The notes under the pieces are model-generated. The model was not told the origin of the DNA. It worked only from the letters and a program-made list of their open reading frames with translations, and did no database searches. The translations under genes were made by a program, and so were the position numbers. This document shows, piece after piece, positions 17,601 to 24,423 of a DNA stretch of 35,418 bases. Origin of the DNA: JBDKTH01 sp964558295. Lineage in GTDB: Bacteria; Planctomycetota; Planctomycetia; Pirellulales; Thermoguttaceae. Each line of letters starts with the position of its first letter. The first letter of the stretch is position 1. The stretch covers positions 1 to 35,418 of the forward strand of contig CAZLDQ010000032.1 of NCBI GenBank assembly GCA_964558295.1, written 5' to 3'.

Positions 17601-17859
17601 CCACGGAACAATCGACCGGCTCGTCGTATTGTATGACGGCGATCGGCCGGTGGCCGCAGATTTGGTCGACTACAAGACCGATCAGGTCTCTGTGGACGAG
17701 CCGAACGAGATCGAGGCCCGCGTGGCGCATTACCGGCCGCAGTTGGTCGCCTACCAGCAGGCCGTGGCCCGGCTGTTCGGCCTGCCGTTGGCCGAGGTGT
17801 CCGCCCGGCTGGCCTTGGTCGAGGCCGGAGTGGTCCGCGCCGTTGCGGCGACGCGGTAA
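14629..17859 (+). CDS. addA: AddA-like UvrD-family helicase-nuclease
   Basis: The 1076-residue protein is the motor and second nuclease of an AddAB-type complex. Superfamily 1 helicase motifs appear in order: Walker A ASAGTGKT (15-22), TTFTRKAA (about 45-52), Walker B LDEFQDTS (353-360), GDVKQAIYGWRGG (387-399), VMTVHQSKG (671-679) and YVALTRA near 755. A C-terminal PD-(D/E)XK nuclease has LVDYKTD with Asp1014 and Lys1016. I chose ATG 14629, preceded by GGAAGGAGAG and TAAGG, over the longer open frame because the Walker A then sits at the expected distance from the N-terminus. Residues about 804-864, between helicase and nuclease, are proline- and arginine-rich with atypical codon use and look like a linker or insertion. 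It forms an operon with addB. Confidence 0.93.
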   Translation: MTTAQTKFPHLVIRASAGTGKTFQLSNRFLGLVAAGEPLDSILATTFTRKAAGEILDRVLTRLAEAALDERKREVLAQHVDDRLTQTRCQRLLREMVRHLHRLRVGTLDSFFIQVARSFSLELGLPPAWQIVDEVTDQRMRAEAIRTVLREEATMDVVALMNLLTKGEATRSISEQIAYLVNDLYSVFVEAPAEAWQRLPRPKELAPEELQQALDTLAAVPVPNASRLDKAREQNLADAARGDWLTFLEKGLAAKILDGTETFYSKPIPDDLVAAYRPLLAHAKAVVVGRIANQTDATHRLLAHFDEAYQRLKTTQRALRFEDITRKLGGRWVAERLQEVVFRLDAHLSHLLLDEFQDTSPLQWRVLRPFAQTVVDRAPRRSFFCVGDVKQAIYGWRGGVAEIFEAMNDDLPHIQAGSLNQSFRSSQVVIDTVNQVFQGLTKNTVLQQYSEAAARWAARFDTHSTVHNKLVGHCRLSVAPEACEGEDQDTRTLQHAADLVKELSMQAPGRSIGVLVRRNVAVARLIFELRHRDIEASEEGGNPLTDSPAVQLVLSLLALADHPGNTVARYHVARSPLGEAIGLTAFDDEAAAWRLSHAIRQRLMIDGYGPTVYDWVQRLAPLCDRRDLNRLMQLVELAYGYQASATTRADDFLALVRQQKVEAPSSSLVRVMTVHQSKGLQFDIVALPELDVRLVGQPPQIAIGRPRPTDDIECVCRYVPKNLRPLFPERFSALFEAHERQVVEESLCVLYVALTRAVHALHMVVAPSRPTEKTIPSTSAGLLRAALTEGQKALPGEILFEQGQADWPASLPGRERGGATPPAQDLASHAAAPPAESRLRLAPTPARVGRGLERRSPSQLEGGRQVSLLQRMHLGSAQALDRGSQMHEGFQKIEWFEQIASDDGQRIDLEKLRNLVGSVILAGLERSNSLEAFQQALARPAIRALLTRATYQQPAHTAADGAVHLRPGLAQPRWKVWRERPFALREGDTILHGTIDRLVVLYDGDRPVAADLVDYKTDQVSVDEPNEIEARVAHYRPQLVAYQQAVARLFGLPLAEVSARLALVEAGVVRAVAATR

Positions 17860-18049
17860 TCTCCGCCGACTCTGCCGGTTGGCGAGCGTCAGCATGGTGC
17901 AAGGACTACGGAACCTGCTGCCTTTGGGCGGGCTTGTCGTGCAGCTAGCAAACCGCTCGATTTGCCCCCGCCGTTGTCCGATAGATATCGCCTGTGCCTC
18001 GCACCGCAGGCCACCGCCGCAAAAAACGGTTTTCCCCAAAGGCCGACCG

Positions 18050-18078
18050 TTGACAGGAAGGCAAACACCGGATACTAT
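18050..18078 (+). promoter_or_regulatory. Main promoter of the S10 ribosomal operon
   Basis: A perfect -35 TTGACA (18050-18055), an optimal 17-bp spacer and -10 TACTAT (18073-18078) give a near-consensus housekeeping promoter. Transcription would start near 18085, about 72 nt upstream of rpsJ. Strength fits a ribosomal-protein operon. Confidence 0.85.
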
Positions 18079-18156
18079 CTGAGGTTTCCATCCCGTTTGG
18101 ATGTAGATCAGTTGCTGTTTTGGCAAGTTGGAATTGGCTGACCCGGGAGACGACTC

Positions 18157-18486
18157 GTGGCTGGGCAAACGAATGAAGTAATTCGCATCCGCATGGAAGC
18201 CTATGATCACGCGATCTTAGATCAGAGTGCGACGGAAATCGTTGACACCGCCAAGCGAACCGGCTCGATCGTCCATGGTCCGATTCCCCTGCCTACCCGC
18301 ATCGAACGTTATACAGTCTTGTCGAGCCCCCACATCGACAAGAAAGCTCGCCAGCAGTTCGAGATCCGCACTCACAAGCGGCTGATCGACATCATGCAGG
18401 CGACCGCCAAGACGATCGAAGCGTTGAATAAGTTGAGTTTGCCCGCCGGCGTTGACATTAAGATCAAGGCCTCGGCGCGGCACTAG
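18157..18486 (+). CDS. rpsJ: 30S ribosomal protein uS10
   Basis: First gene of the S10 cluster. uS10 sits in the head of the small subunit and, in many bacteria, also takes part in antitermination as NusE. The 109-residue protein carries family blocks IRMEAYDH, IVHGPIPLPT and the loop RIERYTVLSSPHIDKKARQQ, and ends near the KALPAGVDIKI-type strand (here LSLPAGVDIKIKA). The start is a GTG at 18157 with GGGAGA (18145-18150) at ideal spacing, about 72 nt after the predicted transcription start. Length is close to the usual 102-105, with a few extra N-terminal residues (AGQTNEV). Confidence 0.97.
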   Translation: MAGQTNEVIRIRMEAYDHAILDQSATEIVDTAKRTGSIVHGPIPLPTRIERYTVLSSPHIDKKARQQFEIRTHKRLIDIMQATAKTIEALNKLSLPAGVDIKIKASARH

Positions 18487-18605
18487 TGGTGAAGTTTCCC
18501 CCGGTCTTCGGGTATCTCGGGAAAGTTATGCACTGGAAGCTACGCGGGTAAATCCGACCCGGAGTCGGCAGTTCCCGCGGGCGACGGATATAGAAGGCAA
18601 GAACG

Positions 18606-19310
18606 ATGATTGGACTACTCGGCCGAAAGGTCGGGATGACGCAGATTTATAATGCTGCGGGTGACGTCATCCCGGTAACCGTCATTCAGGCGGGCCCCTG
18701 TCACGTCCTGCAACTCAAGACCAAAGAGCGGGACGGATATGAAGCGGTTCAGTTGGGTTTTCTTGACAAGCCCCGTCGCCTTGCCTCCCGCGCTCAGCGC
18801 GGTCACGTCGCCAAGCTCGATAGCAAACGTCAACGGAACCGTGCCACCGCCGGCATTGCGTCCCTTCCCAAGGCGGACTGTGAGCCGAAGCGGTTCATTC
18901 GCGAGTTCCGCATTCCCATCGAGGGATACCAGGTCGGCCAGGCCCTGACGGTCGACATCTTTGAAAGCATTGCTTCCGTCGATGTCACCGGCATCACCAA
19001 GGGGCGTGGCACGGCAGGCGTGATGAAACGGCACAACTTCGCCGGCCAGCGTGCTTCGCATGGCGTGAAAAAGGTGCACCGCCACGCCGGAACGACCGGT
19101 ATGAACACCGACCCGCACCATGTCTTCAAAGGGCTGCGGATGGCCGGCCGTTACGGCGCCGAGCGGGTTACAACACGCAACATCAAGGTCGCCGGGATCG
19201 ACAAGGAAAATAACTTGATACTGGTCAACGGGGCTGTCCCCGGGCCGAACGGCGGTTACGTGATGGTTCGCGAAACCAACAAGCTCCCCAAAAAGGGCGT
19301 GGCCAGCTAA
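18606..19310 (+). CDS. rplC: 50S ribosomal protein uL3
   Basis: uL3 nucleates large-subunit assembly, with an internal extension reaching toward the peptidyl transferase centre. The 234-residue protein opens with the conserved LLGRKVGMTQIY. It has the FAGQRASHGVKKVHRHAG region (about 140-157) containing the glutamine-rich tip loop that is methylated in some bacteria, and the MAGRYGAERVTTRN block. Length is slightly above the E. coli protein. The 119-nt gap after rpsJ is longer than most in this cluster and has small GC hairpins such as CCGAC/GTCGG (about 18556-18570). AAGGC is placed before the ATG. Confidence 0.97.
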   Translation: MIGLLGRKVGMTQIYNAAGDVIPVTVIQAGPCHVLQLKTKERDGYEAVQLGFLDKPRRLASRAQRGHVAKLDSKRQRNRATAGIASLPKADCEPKRFIREFRIPIEGYQVGQALTVDIFESIASVDVTGITKGRGTAGVMKRHNFAGQRASHGVKKVHRHAGTTGMNTDPHHVFKGLRMAGRYGAERVTTRNIKVAGIDKENNLILVNGAVPGPNGGYVMVRETNKLPKKGVAS

Positions 19311-19335
19311 GCGCTAAGAAGCGAGTGAGACGAAC

Positions 19336-19992
19336 ATGGTAAGCTTGCCCATCTATGATCGAACCGGGGCCCAGGTCGGCACCTACGAGCTCGATCCGGC
19401 CGAATTGGCTCCGCGGATCAACAAGCAACTGCTGCATGACGCGGTGGTGATGTACCAGGCCAATCAGCGCCAAGGGACGTTCCGAACCAAGAGCCGCGGC
19501 GAAGTGAGCGGATCGACGAAGAAGATGTATCGTCAGAAGGGGACCGGCAATGCGCGTATGGGTTCCCGTCGCAGCCCGATCCGCGTCGGCGGCGGTCATG
19601 CCTTCCAGAAGCTGCCCCGCAACTTCTACTACCGCTTGCCGAAAAAGGCGATCCGCGCGGCGACCCGTATGGCCCTGGCCTCGCGGATCGTGGATAACGA
19701 GCTGACGCTGATCGACGAGCTCTCCTTTAGTGAGCCGAAGACGAGCCAAGCCGCCGCAATTCTCAAGGCCCTCAAGATCAACGGCCAGCGTTTATTGGTC
19801 GCCGTGGCCGAGTACGACGTGAACGTCTACAAGAGCATCCGCAACCTGGCCGACGTCACGGTGATGCCGGTGGCTGACTTGAACGCCTTGGCCCTGCTGC
19901 ATCCGCGCCGCGTGCTGATGACCAAAGCCGCCCTGGACAGCTTCCGCCAGAAGGCGGCCGGTGCCCGGCAATCGGCCGAAGCAAACGCATAG
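19336..19992 (+). CDS. rplD: 50S ribosomal protein uL4
   Basis: uL4 lines the constriction of the nascent peptide exit tunnel together with uL22, and in enterobacteria it also represses its own operon. The 218-residue protein has the long loop with YRQKGTGNARMGSRRSP (about 71-87), the arginine/glycine-rich region that reaches into the tunnel, followed by the globular domain with ALASRI and the C-terminal HPRRVLMTKAAL block. Length is normal. It starts 25 nt after rplC with GAG-rich spacing before the ATG. I see no E. coli-type S10 leader structure in the operon leader, but I cannot exclude other autoregulation. Confidence 0.97.
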   Translation: MVSLPIYDRTGAQVGTYELDPAELAPRINKQLLHDAVVMYQANQRQGTFRTKSRGEVSGSTKKMYRQKGTGNARMGSRRSPIRVGGGHAFQKLPRNFYYRLPKKAIRAATRMALASRIVDNELTLIDELSFSEPKTSQAAAILKALKINGQRLLVAVAEYDVNVYKSIRNLADVTVMPVADLNALALLHPRRVLMTKAALDSFRQKAAGARQSAEANA

Positions 19993-20011
19993 CGTAGAAG
20001 GAGACGAGGCG

Positions 20012-20323
20012 ATGGCCGCGAACGAAAAGAGCAGCAATCTGACGTTGGAGCCGCACCAGGTGATTTATCGTCCCCTGGTCACGGAAAAGGGGTTCCACAA
20101 GGCGGAACGCTACAATGCGTACGCCTTCGAGGTCCATCCCCAGGCCACCAAGGACGATATTCGCCGGGCGGTCGAAGAACTGTTCGACGTGAAAGTCGTC
20201 GGAGTCAACACACAAAACCGTAAAGGCAAGCCGCGCCGAAGCCGGCTGCGCCAGGGCTACACGCAGGACTGGAAGAAGGCCATCGTGACCTTGGACCCGG
20301 AAGACAAGATCACCTTCTTCTAA
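20012..20323 (+). CDS. rplW: 50S ribosomal protein uL23
   Basis: uL23 lies at the rim of the exit tunnel, where trigger factor and SRP dock. The 103-residue protein has the family core IYRPLVTEKG, YAFEVHPQATKDDIRRAVEELF and VVGVNTQNRKGKPRR, where the last block is the arginine-rich loop that extends into 23S rRNA. I chose ATG 20012 because GAAGGAGACGAGG stands just upstream; the open frame continues further up, overlapping rplD, without family similarity. Length is normal. Confidence 0.96.
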   Translation: MAANEKSSNLTLEPHQVIYRPLVTEKGFHKAERYNAYAFEVHPQATKDDIRRAVEELFDVKVVGVNTQNRKGKPRRSRLRQGYTQDWKKAIVTLDPEDKITFF

Positions 20324-20377
20324 GCCGAACGCACGCTTAGCGCCGCCCAACGCGGGTGGCCCAACGAGGAATCCACC

Positions 20378-21238
20378 ATGGGTATTCGCCGATACAAACC
20401 GACCACGCCCGGTCGCCGCGGAGCTACGGTGAGCGACTTCGCCGAGCTAACGCCCGGCGCCCAGCCGGTCAAGCAGCTCCTCAAACCGAAGCGCCGCAAA
20501 GGCGGACGGAACAACCAGGGCGTGATCACCGCGCGCCATCGTGGCGGCGGTCACAAGCGTCAGTACCGCCTGATCGACTTCCGCCGCAACAAAGACGGCG
20601 TGCCGGCCGTGGTCAACTCGATCCAGTACGACCCGAACCGCAGTGCGCGGATCGCCCTGTTACACTACGTCGACGGAGAAAAGCGTTACATCCTCGCGCC
20701 CGAAGGGCTGAAGGAAGGAACGCACGTGCTCAGCGGCGTCGGTGCCCCGCCGGTTGTTGGCAATTGTCTGCCGTTGGCGGAGATCCCCCTCGGTATGAAC
20801 GTGCATAACATCGAGATGCAGCCTGGTCGTGGCGGCGTGCTCTGCCGGTCGGCCGGGACGAGTGCGACGCTGGCGGCGAAGGACGCCGGCTGGGCGCAGT
20901 TGAACCTCCCCAGCGGGGAAATCCGCCGCGTTCCGGTCAATTGCCGGGCGACGATCGGGGTGATCGGCAACTCCGAGCACATGGCCATTCAGATCGGCAA
21001 GGCCGGCCGCAACCGTTGGCTCGGCTGGCGCCCGTTTGTCCGCGGCACGGCGATGAACCCGATCGACCATCCGCACGGCGGTGGGGAAGGGCGGACCAAG
21101 GGCGGACGCCACCCAGTGAGTCCCACCGGCAAGCCGGCCAAGGGTGGGCACACCCGCAACCGTCGCAAGCCATCGAACAAGGCGATCGTCCGGCGGCGTC
21201 GCTCGCGGCGCTACGGCCAGTTGAAACTCCCCACCTAG
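20378..21238 (+). CDS. rplB: 50S ribosomal protein uL2
   Basis: uL2 is required for subunit association and peptidyl transferase activity. The 286-residue protein starts GIRRYKPTTPGRRG. It has the RNA-binding core RHRGGGHKRQYRLIDF, the PLAEIPLGMNVHNIE block, and the conserved NPIDHPHGGGEGRTKGGR (about 226-243) whose histidine lies close to the catalytic centre. The basic C-terminus VRRRRSRR is typical. Length is normal (about 275). The gene follows rplW after 54 nt, with CGAGGAA before the ATG. Confidence 0.98.
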   Translation: MGIRRYKPTTPGRRGATVSDFAELTPGAQPVKQLLKPKRRKGGRNNQGVITARHRGGGHKRQYRLIDFRRNKDGVPAVVNSIQYDPNRSARIALLHYVDGEKRYILAPEGLKEGTHVLSGVGAPPVVGNCLPLAEIPLGMNVHNIEMQPGRGGVLCRSAGTSATLAAKDAGWAQLNLPSGEIRRVPVNCRATIGVIGNSEHMAIQIGKAGRNRWLGWRPFVRGTAMNPIDHPHGGGEGRTKGGRHPVSPTGKPAKGGHTRNRRKPSNKAIVRRRRSRRYGQLKLPT

Positions 21239-21272
21239 TTGGAAAGAATCACGCAGGCAAGACGGTTAGAGC

Positions 21273-21542
21273 ATGAGCAGATCCCTGAAAAAAGGTCCGT
21301 TTGTCGACCCGAAGCTGTACCTGAAGGTGGAAAAGCTCAACGACAGCGGTGAAAAAACGCCCATCAAGACGTGGGCCCGGCGCTGTACGATCGTGCCGGA
21401 ATTCGTGGGCCACACGTTCATGGTGCATAACGGCAAGGTTCATGTGAAGGTTTTTGTGACGGAAGAAATGGTGGGCCACAAGCTGGGCGAGTTCGCCCCG
21501 ACGCGAACCTTCCGTGGTCACGGCGGCAAGGGCGGAAAGTAG
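21273..21542 (+). CDS. rpsS: 30S ribosomal protein uS19
   Basis: uS19 binds the head of the small subunit beside uS13 and contacts the A-site finger. The 89-residue protein has the standard SRSLKKGPFVD start, the central ARRCTIVPEFVGHTFMVHNGKVHVKVFV core and the EFAPTRTFRGHGGKGGK tail, all diagnostic. Length is usual for the family (about 92). It lies between rplB and rplV in the canonical order. Confidence 0.98.
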   Translation: MSRSLKKGPFVDPKLYLKVEKLNDSGEKTPIKTWARRCTIVPEFVGHTFMVHNGKVHVKVFVTEEMVGHKLGEFAPTRTFRGHGGKGGK

Positions 21543-21590
21543 GACGGCCACGCGAGCCGCTGCGTAATAGGAGACAACAAGGAGCACGTC

Positions 21591-21917
21591 ATGGGTTATA
21601 CGGCCATTCACCGATATGCCCGCATTAGTCCGCGGAAGGTGCGTTCTTTGGCGGACTTGGTCCGGGGAAAGTACACCGACGATGCGCTGGATATCCTTCG
21701 CTATATGCCGCACCGCGGGGCGCGGATGTTGGAGAAGGTCATCCGCAGCGCGTTGGCCAATGCCGAAGATCGTCGGGCGACGAACCTTGGTGACTTGAGA
21801 GTTGTGGACGTGCGCGTCGACGGCGGGCCGATGTTCAAGCGGATTCGTCCGCACGCCCGGGGGATGGCGGATGTTATTAAACGGCGGATGTCCCACATTC
21901 GCGTAGAACTGCAATAG
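21591..21917 (+). CDS. rplV: 50S ribosomal protein uL22
   Basis: uL22 lines the nascent peptide tunnel through its extended beta-hairpin and contacts all 23S rRNA domains. The 108-residue protein shows HRYARISPRKVRSLADLVRGK at the start. The hairpin tip is at GPMFKRIRPHARGMA (79-93), which is the region associated with macrolide resistance mutations in other bacteria; no unusual change is obvious. Length is normal, at the short end of the range. CAAGGAG precedes the ATG by a good distance. Confidence 0.97.
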   Translation: MGYTAIHRYARISPRKVRSLADLVRGKYTDDALDILRYMPHRGARMLEKVIRSALANAEDRRATNLGDLRVVDVRVDGGPMFKRIRPHARGMADVIKRRMSHIRVELQ

Positions 21918-21933
21918 CGCGAGAAACGAAGCA

Positions 21934-22650
21934 ATGGGTCAAAAAGTCAACCCGACCGGGTTTCGCACTGGGATTATGACCGGCTGGAAGAGCCGGTGGT
22001 ACGCCTCCAAGCAGGAGTTTGCCGATCTGCTCGTGGAGGACCAGAAGATCCGGACCTTCATCAAGAATCGCAAGGATCCCGGCGGCAAGCCGTTGTACCC
22101 GCAGATCGCGAAAATCGAGATCGAACGGACCCGCGACGAGGTGAAGGTGATTCTCTTTTCGGCCCGACCGGGGGTGCTGATCGGGCGGAAAGGGGAACGG
22201 GTCGAGGAACTGCAGAACGAGTTGCAGCAGCTCACCCGGCGGCGAATCAACATTAAGATCGAGGAGATCACCCGCCCGGAGATCGTCGCCCAACTCGTCG
22301 CCGAGGATATCGCCGAGCAATTGTCCAAGCGGGCGAGCTTCCGCCGGACCATGAAACGGGCGCTGGAGCAAACGATGGAGGCGGGGGCCAAAGGAATCAA
22401 GATTCAGCTCGCCGGCCGGCTGGGTGGCGCGGAAATGTCGCGTCGGGAAAAGGCGATTGCCGGCTCGATTCCATTGTCCACGTTGCAGGCACGGATCGAC
22501 TACGGCTTCGCCGAGGCCTGGATCGCCCAGGGGCATATCGGCGTGCAAGTTTGGATCAATCAAGGTACTTATAGCGAGGAGCAGACCGATGGCTCTGATG
22601 CCCAAACGGGTCAAGCACCGAAAAAGCCAAAGAGGACGTATAAGAGGTGA
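21934..22650 (+). CDS. rpsC: 30S ribosomal protein uS3
   Basis: uS3 sits at the mRNA entry channel and helps unwind mRNA. The 238-residue protein has MGQKVNPTGFR at its start, a type II KH domain with GRKG (84-87), the C-terminal domain with GRLGGAEMSRREKAIAGSIPLSTLQARIDYG, and a tail ending in KKPKRTYKR. The last 20 or so codons overlap the rplP start by 62 bp in a different frame. The tail beyond GVQVWINQGTY is a lineage-variable extension. Confidence 0.97.
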   Translation: MGQKVNPTGFRTGIMTGWKSRWYASKQEFADLLVEDQKIRTFIKNRKDPGGKPLYPQIAKIEIERTRDEVKVILFSARPGVLIGRKGERVEELQNELQQLTRRRINIKIEEITRPEIVAQLVAEDIAEQLSKRASFRRTMKRALEQTMEAGAKGIKIQLAGRLGGAEMSRREKAIAGSIPLSTLQARIDYGFAEAWIAQGHIGVQVWINQGTYSEEQTDGSDAQTGQAPKKPKRTYKR

Positions 22651-23005
22651 TGCGACCCGCGGCAACCGAGTGGTCTTTGGCGACTTCGGATTGCAGACCG
22701 TGCAAGGCGGGTGGATCAGCGCTCAGACGATCGAAGCCGGCCGTATCGCCGCGCAGCAGTATCTGCGGAGCGAAGGACGCCTGTATATCCGCGTGTTCCC
22801 CCACAAGTCGATCACCTCGATCCCCTTGGAAACCCGTATGGGGAAGGGGAAAGGCGAGCCGGAATACTGGGCGGCCGTGGTCAAGCCGGGGACGGTGTTG
22901 TTCGAGGTCGGCGGGATTTCCGAAGAGGCTGCGCGGCTGTGCTTCGCCCGCCTCGCCCACAAGATGCCGGTGAAAGTCCGGTTCATCCGGCGGCGTGCCG
23001 TCTGA
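22589..23005 (+). CDS. rplP: 50S ribosomal protein uL16
   Basis: uL16 organises the A site of the large subunit and contacts tRNA. The 138-residue protein begins MALMPKRVKHRKSQRGR, has the family GGWISAQTIEAGRIAAQQYLR block and the RIFPHKS-like RVFPHKSITSIPLETRMGKGKG region, and ends with VKVRFIRRRAV. I chose ATG 22589 because MPKRVKHRK is the universal uL16 N-terminus and AGGAG (22577-22581) stands 7 bp upstream; this places its start inside the 3' end of rpsC. Length matches the family (136-140). Confidence 0.97.
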   Translation: MALMPKRVKHRKSQRGRIRGDATRGNRVVFGDFGLQTVQGGWISAQTIEAGRIAAQQYLRSEGRLYIRVFPHKSITSIPLETRMGKGKGEPEYWAAVVKPGTVLFEVGGISEEAARLCFARLAHKMPVKVRFIRRRAV

Positions 23006-23051
23006 GGTCGCGGGGCGTGCGGCAATTGGCAGTATTGCGGAGACGGAAGTG

Positions 23052-23261
23052 ATGACGAAGGTCAGCGAACTACGCGAGATGAGCGACGAGCAACTGCAGC
23101 TGACGCTCAAAGATACCACGGAGAGTCTGTTCCGCCTGCGGCTTCAGGCGCAGACCGAACGCCTCGATGCGCCGAGCGAGCTGCGCAAGCACCGCCGGAC
23201 GATCGCTCGAGTGAAGACGATTCAGAACGAGCGGGCCCGAAAGGCCGCACAGGGCGAGTAG
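23052..23261 (+). CDS. rpmC: 50S ribosomal protein uL29
   Basis: uL29 is a two-helix protein beside uL23 at the tunnel exit. The 69-residue protein has the family ELREMSDEQLQLTLKDTTESLFRLRLQ helix and the KTIQNERARKAAQ end. Of the possible starts, ATG 23052 gives the standard N-terminus MTKVSELREM, with GGAAG upstream; the frame is open earlier, into the rplP end, without similarity. Its stop codon lies inside a perfect 16-bp tandem duplication. Confidence 0.96.
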   Translation: MTKVSELREMSDEQLQLTLKDTTESLFRLRLQAQTERLDAPSELRKHRRTIARVKTIQNERARKAAQGE

Positions 23262-23278
23262 AGCACAGGGCGAGTAGA
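23247..23278. repeat. 16-bp tandem duplication across the rpmC stop
   Basis: GCACAGGGCGAGTAGA occurs twice in perfect tandem (23247-23262 and 23263-23278). The first copy contains the last codons and TAG stop of rpmC; the second repeats them outside the gene, so translation is unaffected. It looks like a recent slippage duplication. Confidence 0.9.
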
Positions 23279-23328
23279 CATGTGCCGCACGATGAGCGCG
23301 GCGCCAGTAGCGAGCTAGGAACGAAGCG

Positions 23329-23625
23329 ATGCCAAAGCGATTGGAAGTGGGAGTGGTCACCAGCGATAAGACGGCGAAGACCCGCCGGGTCGAAATCGCC
23401 CGTGTGGTCAAGGATCCGCAGTATGGCAAATATCTGCGGCGGCGGACGGTTTGCTACGTCCACGACGAAAACAACGAGTCGGCCGTCGGCGATACCGTCG
23501 AAATCCGGGAAAGCCGGCCCCGTTCGCGGCTGAAGCGGTGGGAGCTCGTTCGTGTCGTGAGCAAGAATCGTTCGGTTGACCTCGTAGCGTTCCGCGCCGA
23601 ACGTGCCGAGGGCGAAGGGGACTGA
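23329..23625 (+). CDS. rpsQ: 30S ribosomal protein uS17
   Basis: uS17 is an early-assembling OB-fold protein that binds 16S rRNA in the 5' domain. The 98-residue protein has the family strands VGVVTSDKTAKTRRVEI, the RTVCYVHDENNESAVGDTVEIRESRPRSRLKRWELVRVV block with the characteristic GD-V-I/E-RP-S sequence, and a short acidic C-terminal tail (AERAEGEGD). Length is slightly above E. coli (84) because of that tail. AGGAACG precedes the ATG. Confidence 0.97.
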   Translation: MPKRLEVGVVTSDKTAKTRRVEIARVVKDPQYGKYLRRRTVCYVHDENNESAVGDTVEIRESRPRSRLKRWELVRVVSKNRSVDLVAFRAERAEGEGD

Positions 23626-23659
23626 CGGGACCGCCGCGACCGTGACGGGAGAGGTCCCG
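23626..23659 (+). other. Hairpin between rpsQ and rplN
   Basis: CGGGACC (23626-23632) pairs exactly with GGTCCCG (23653-23659) across a 20-nt loop, right after the rpsQ stop. No T run follows, so it is not a standard terminator; it could stabilise an mRNA end or be a dispersed-repeat copy. Confidence 0.55.
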
Positions 23660-23697
23660 CTTCGCTGGACTTTAGAACCGGATAGAGAGTGTGAATC

Positions 23698-24066
23698 ATG
23701 ATTCAGATGCAAACCCGGCTCAATGTGGCCGACAACACCGGCGCCAAAGAGCTGATGTGTATTAAGGTGTTGGGCGGGTCCCGACGCCGCACGGCAGGGC
23801 TGGGCGACATCGTCGTCTGCAGCGTGAAGGACGTGATCGCCGGCAGCGAAGTCAAGAAGGGAACCGTCGTCCGCGCCGTCATCGTGCGGACGACGCAACC
23901 CACGCGGCGAGGCGATGGCAGCTATGTCCGTTTTGACAGCAACGCCGCGGTAATCGTCGACAACGAGCAGAACCCGAAGGGGACGCGCATCTTCGGCGCC
24001 GTCGCCCGAGAGCTCCGCGAACGGAACTTCATGAAAATTGTCAGCCTCGCCAGCGAGGTGGTCTGA
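23698..24066 (+). CDS. rplN: 50S ribosomal protein uL14
   Basis: uL14 forms an intersubunit bridge and contacts EF/initiation factor regions and the anti-association factor RsfS. The 122-residue protein matches the family over its whole length: MIQMQTRLNVADNTGAKELMCIKVLGGS, the GDIVVCSVKD strand, the YVRFDSNAAVIVDNEQNPKGTRIFGAVARELR block and the C-terminal FMKIVSLASEVV. Length is exactly typical. Its TGA shares a base with the ATG of rplX, so the two are translationally coupled. Confidence 0.98.
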   Translation: MIQMQTRLNVADNTGAKELMCIKVLGGSRRRTAGLGDIVVCSVKDVIAGSEVKKGTVVRAVIVRTTQPTRRGDGSYVRFDSNAAVIVDNEQNPKGTRIFGAVARELRERNFMKIVSLASEVV

Positions 24067-24413
24067 TGCATATTCGAAGCAACGATACGGTAGAAGTGAT
24101 TACTGGGGACGACCAGGGGACACGCGGCCGGGTGCTGCGAGTCGACCGGAAAAACGGCCGCGTCGTCGTGGAAGGCGTCAATAAGGTGCTCAAGCATGTT
24201 CGCCGCAGCCAGCGAAATCCGCAGGGCGGGCGGCTCTCGAAAGAAATGCCGATGCCCTTGTCGAACGTGATGCTCGTCTGCACGGCTTGCAACGCGGCCG
24301 CGCGCACCGGCGTGCGGATCCTCGACGACGGCTCCAAAGTCCGCTTTTGCAAGAAATGCAAGGCGGCCATCGGTCAGATCGCTCCCCCGAAGAAACGACG
24401 CGTAACGCAGTAG
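24066..24413 (+). CDS. rplX: 50S ribosomal protein uL24, zinc-ribbon form
   Basis: uL24 initiates large-subunit assembly and sits near the tunnel exit. The 115-residue protein has the KOW motif (DTVEVITGDDQGTRGRVLRV, 7-26) and the GVNKVLKHVRRSQRNPQGG region. Its C-terminal half carries four cysteines in CxxC pairs (72, 75, 95, 98), indicating a zinc-binding form. It overlaps rplN by one base (ATG 24066). Length is typical. Confidence 0.97.
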   Translation: MHIRSNDTVEVITGDDQGTRGRVLRVDRKNGRVVVEGVNKVLKHVRRSQRNPQGGRLSKEMPMPLSNVMLVCTACNAAARTGVRILDDGSKVRFCKKCKAAIGQIAPPKKRRVTQ

Positions 24414-24423
24414 GCAACCAGAC

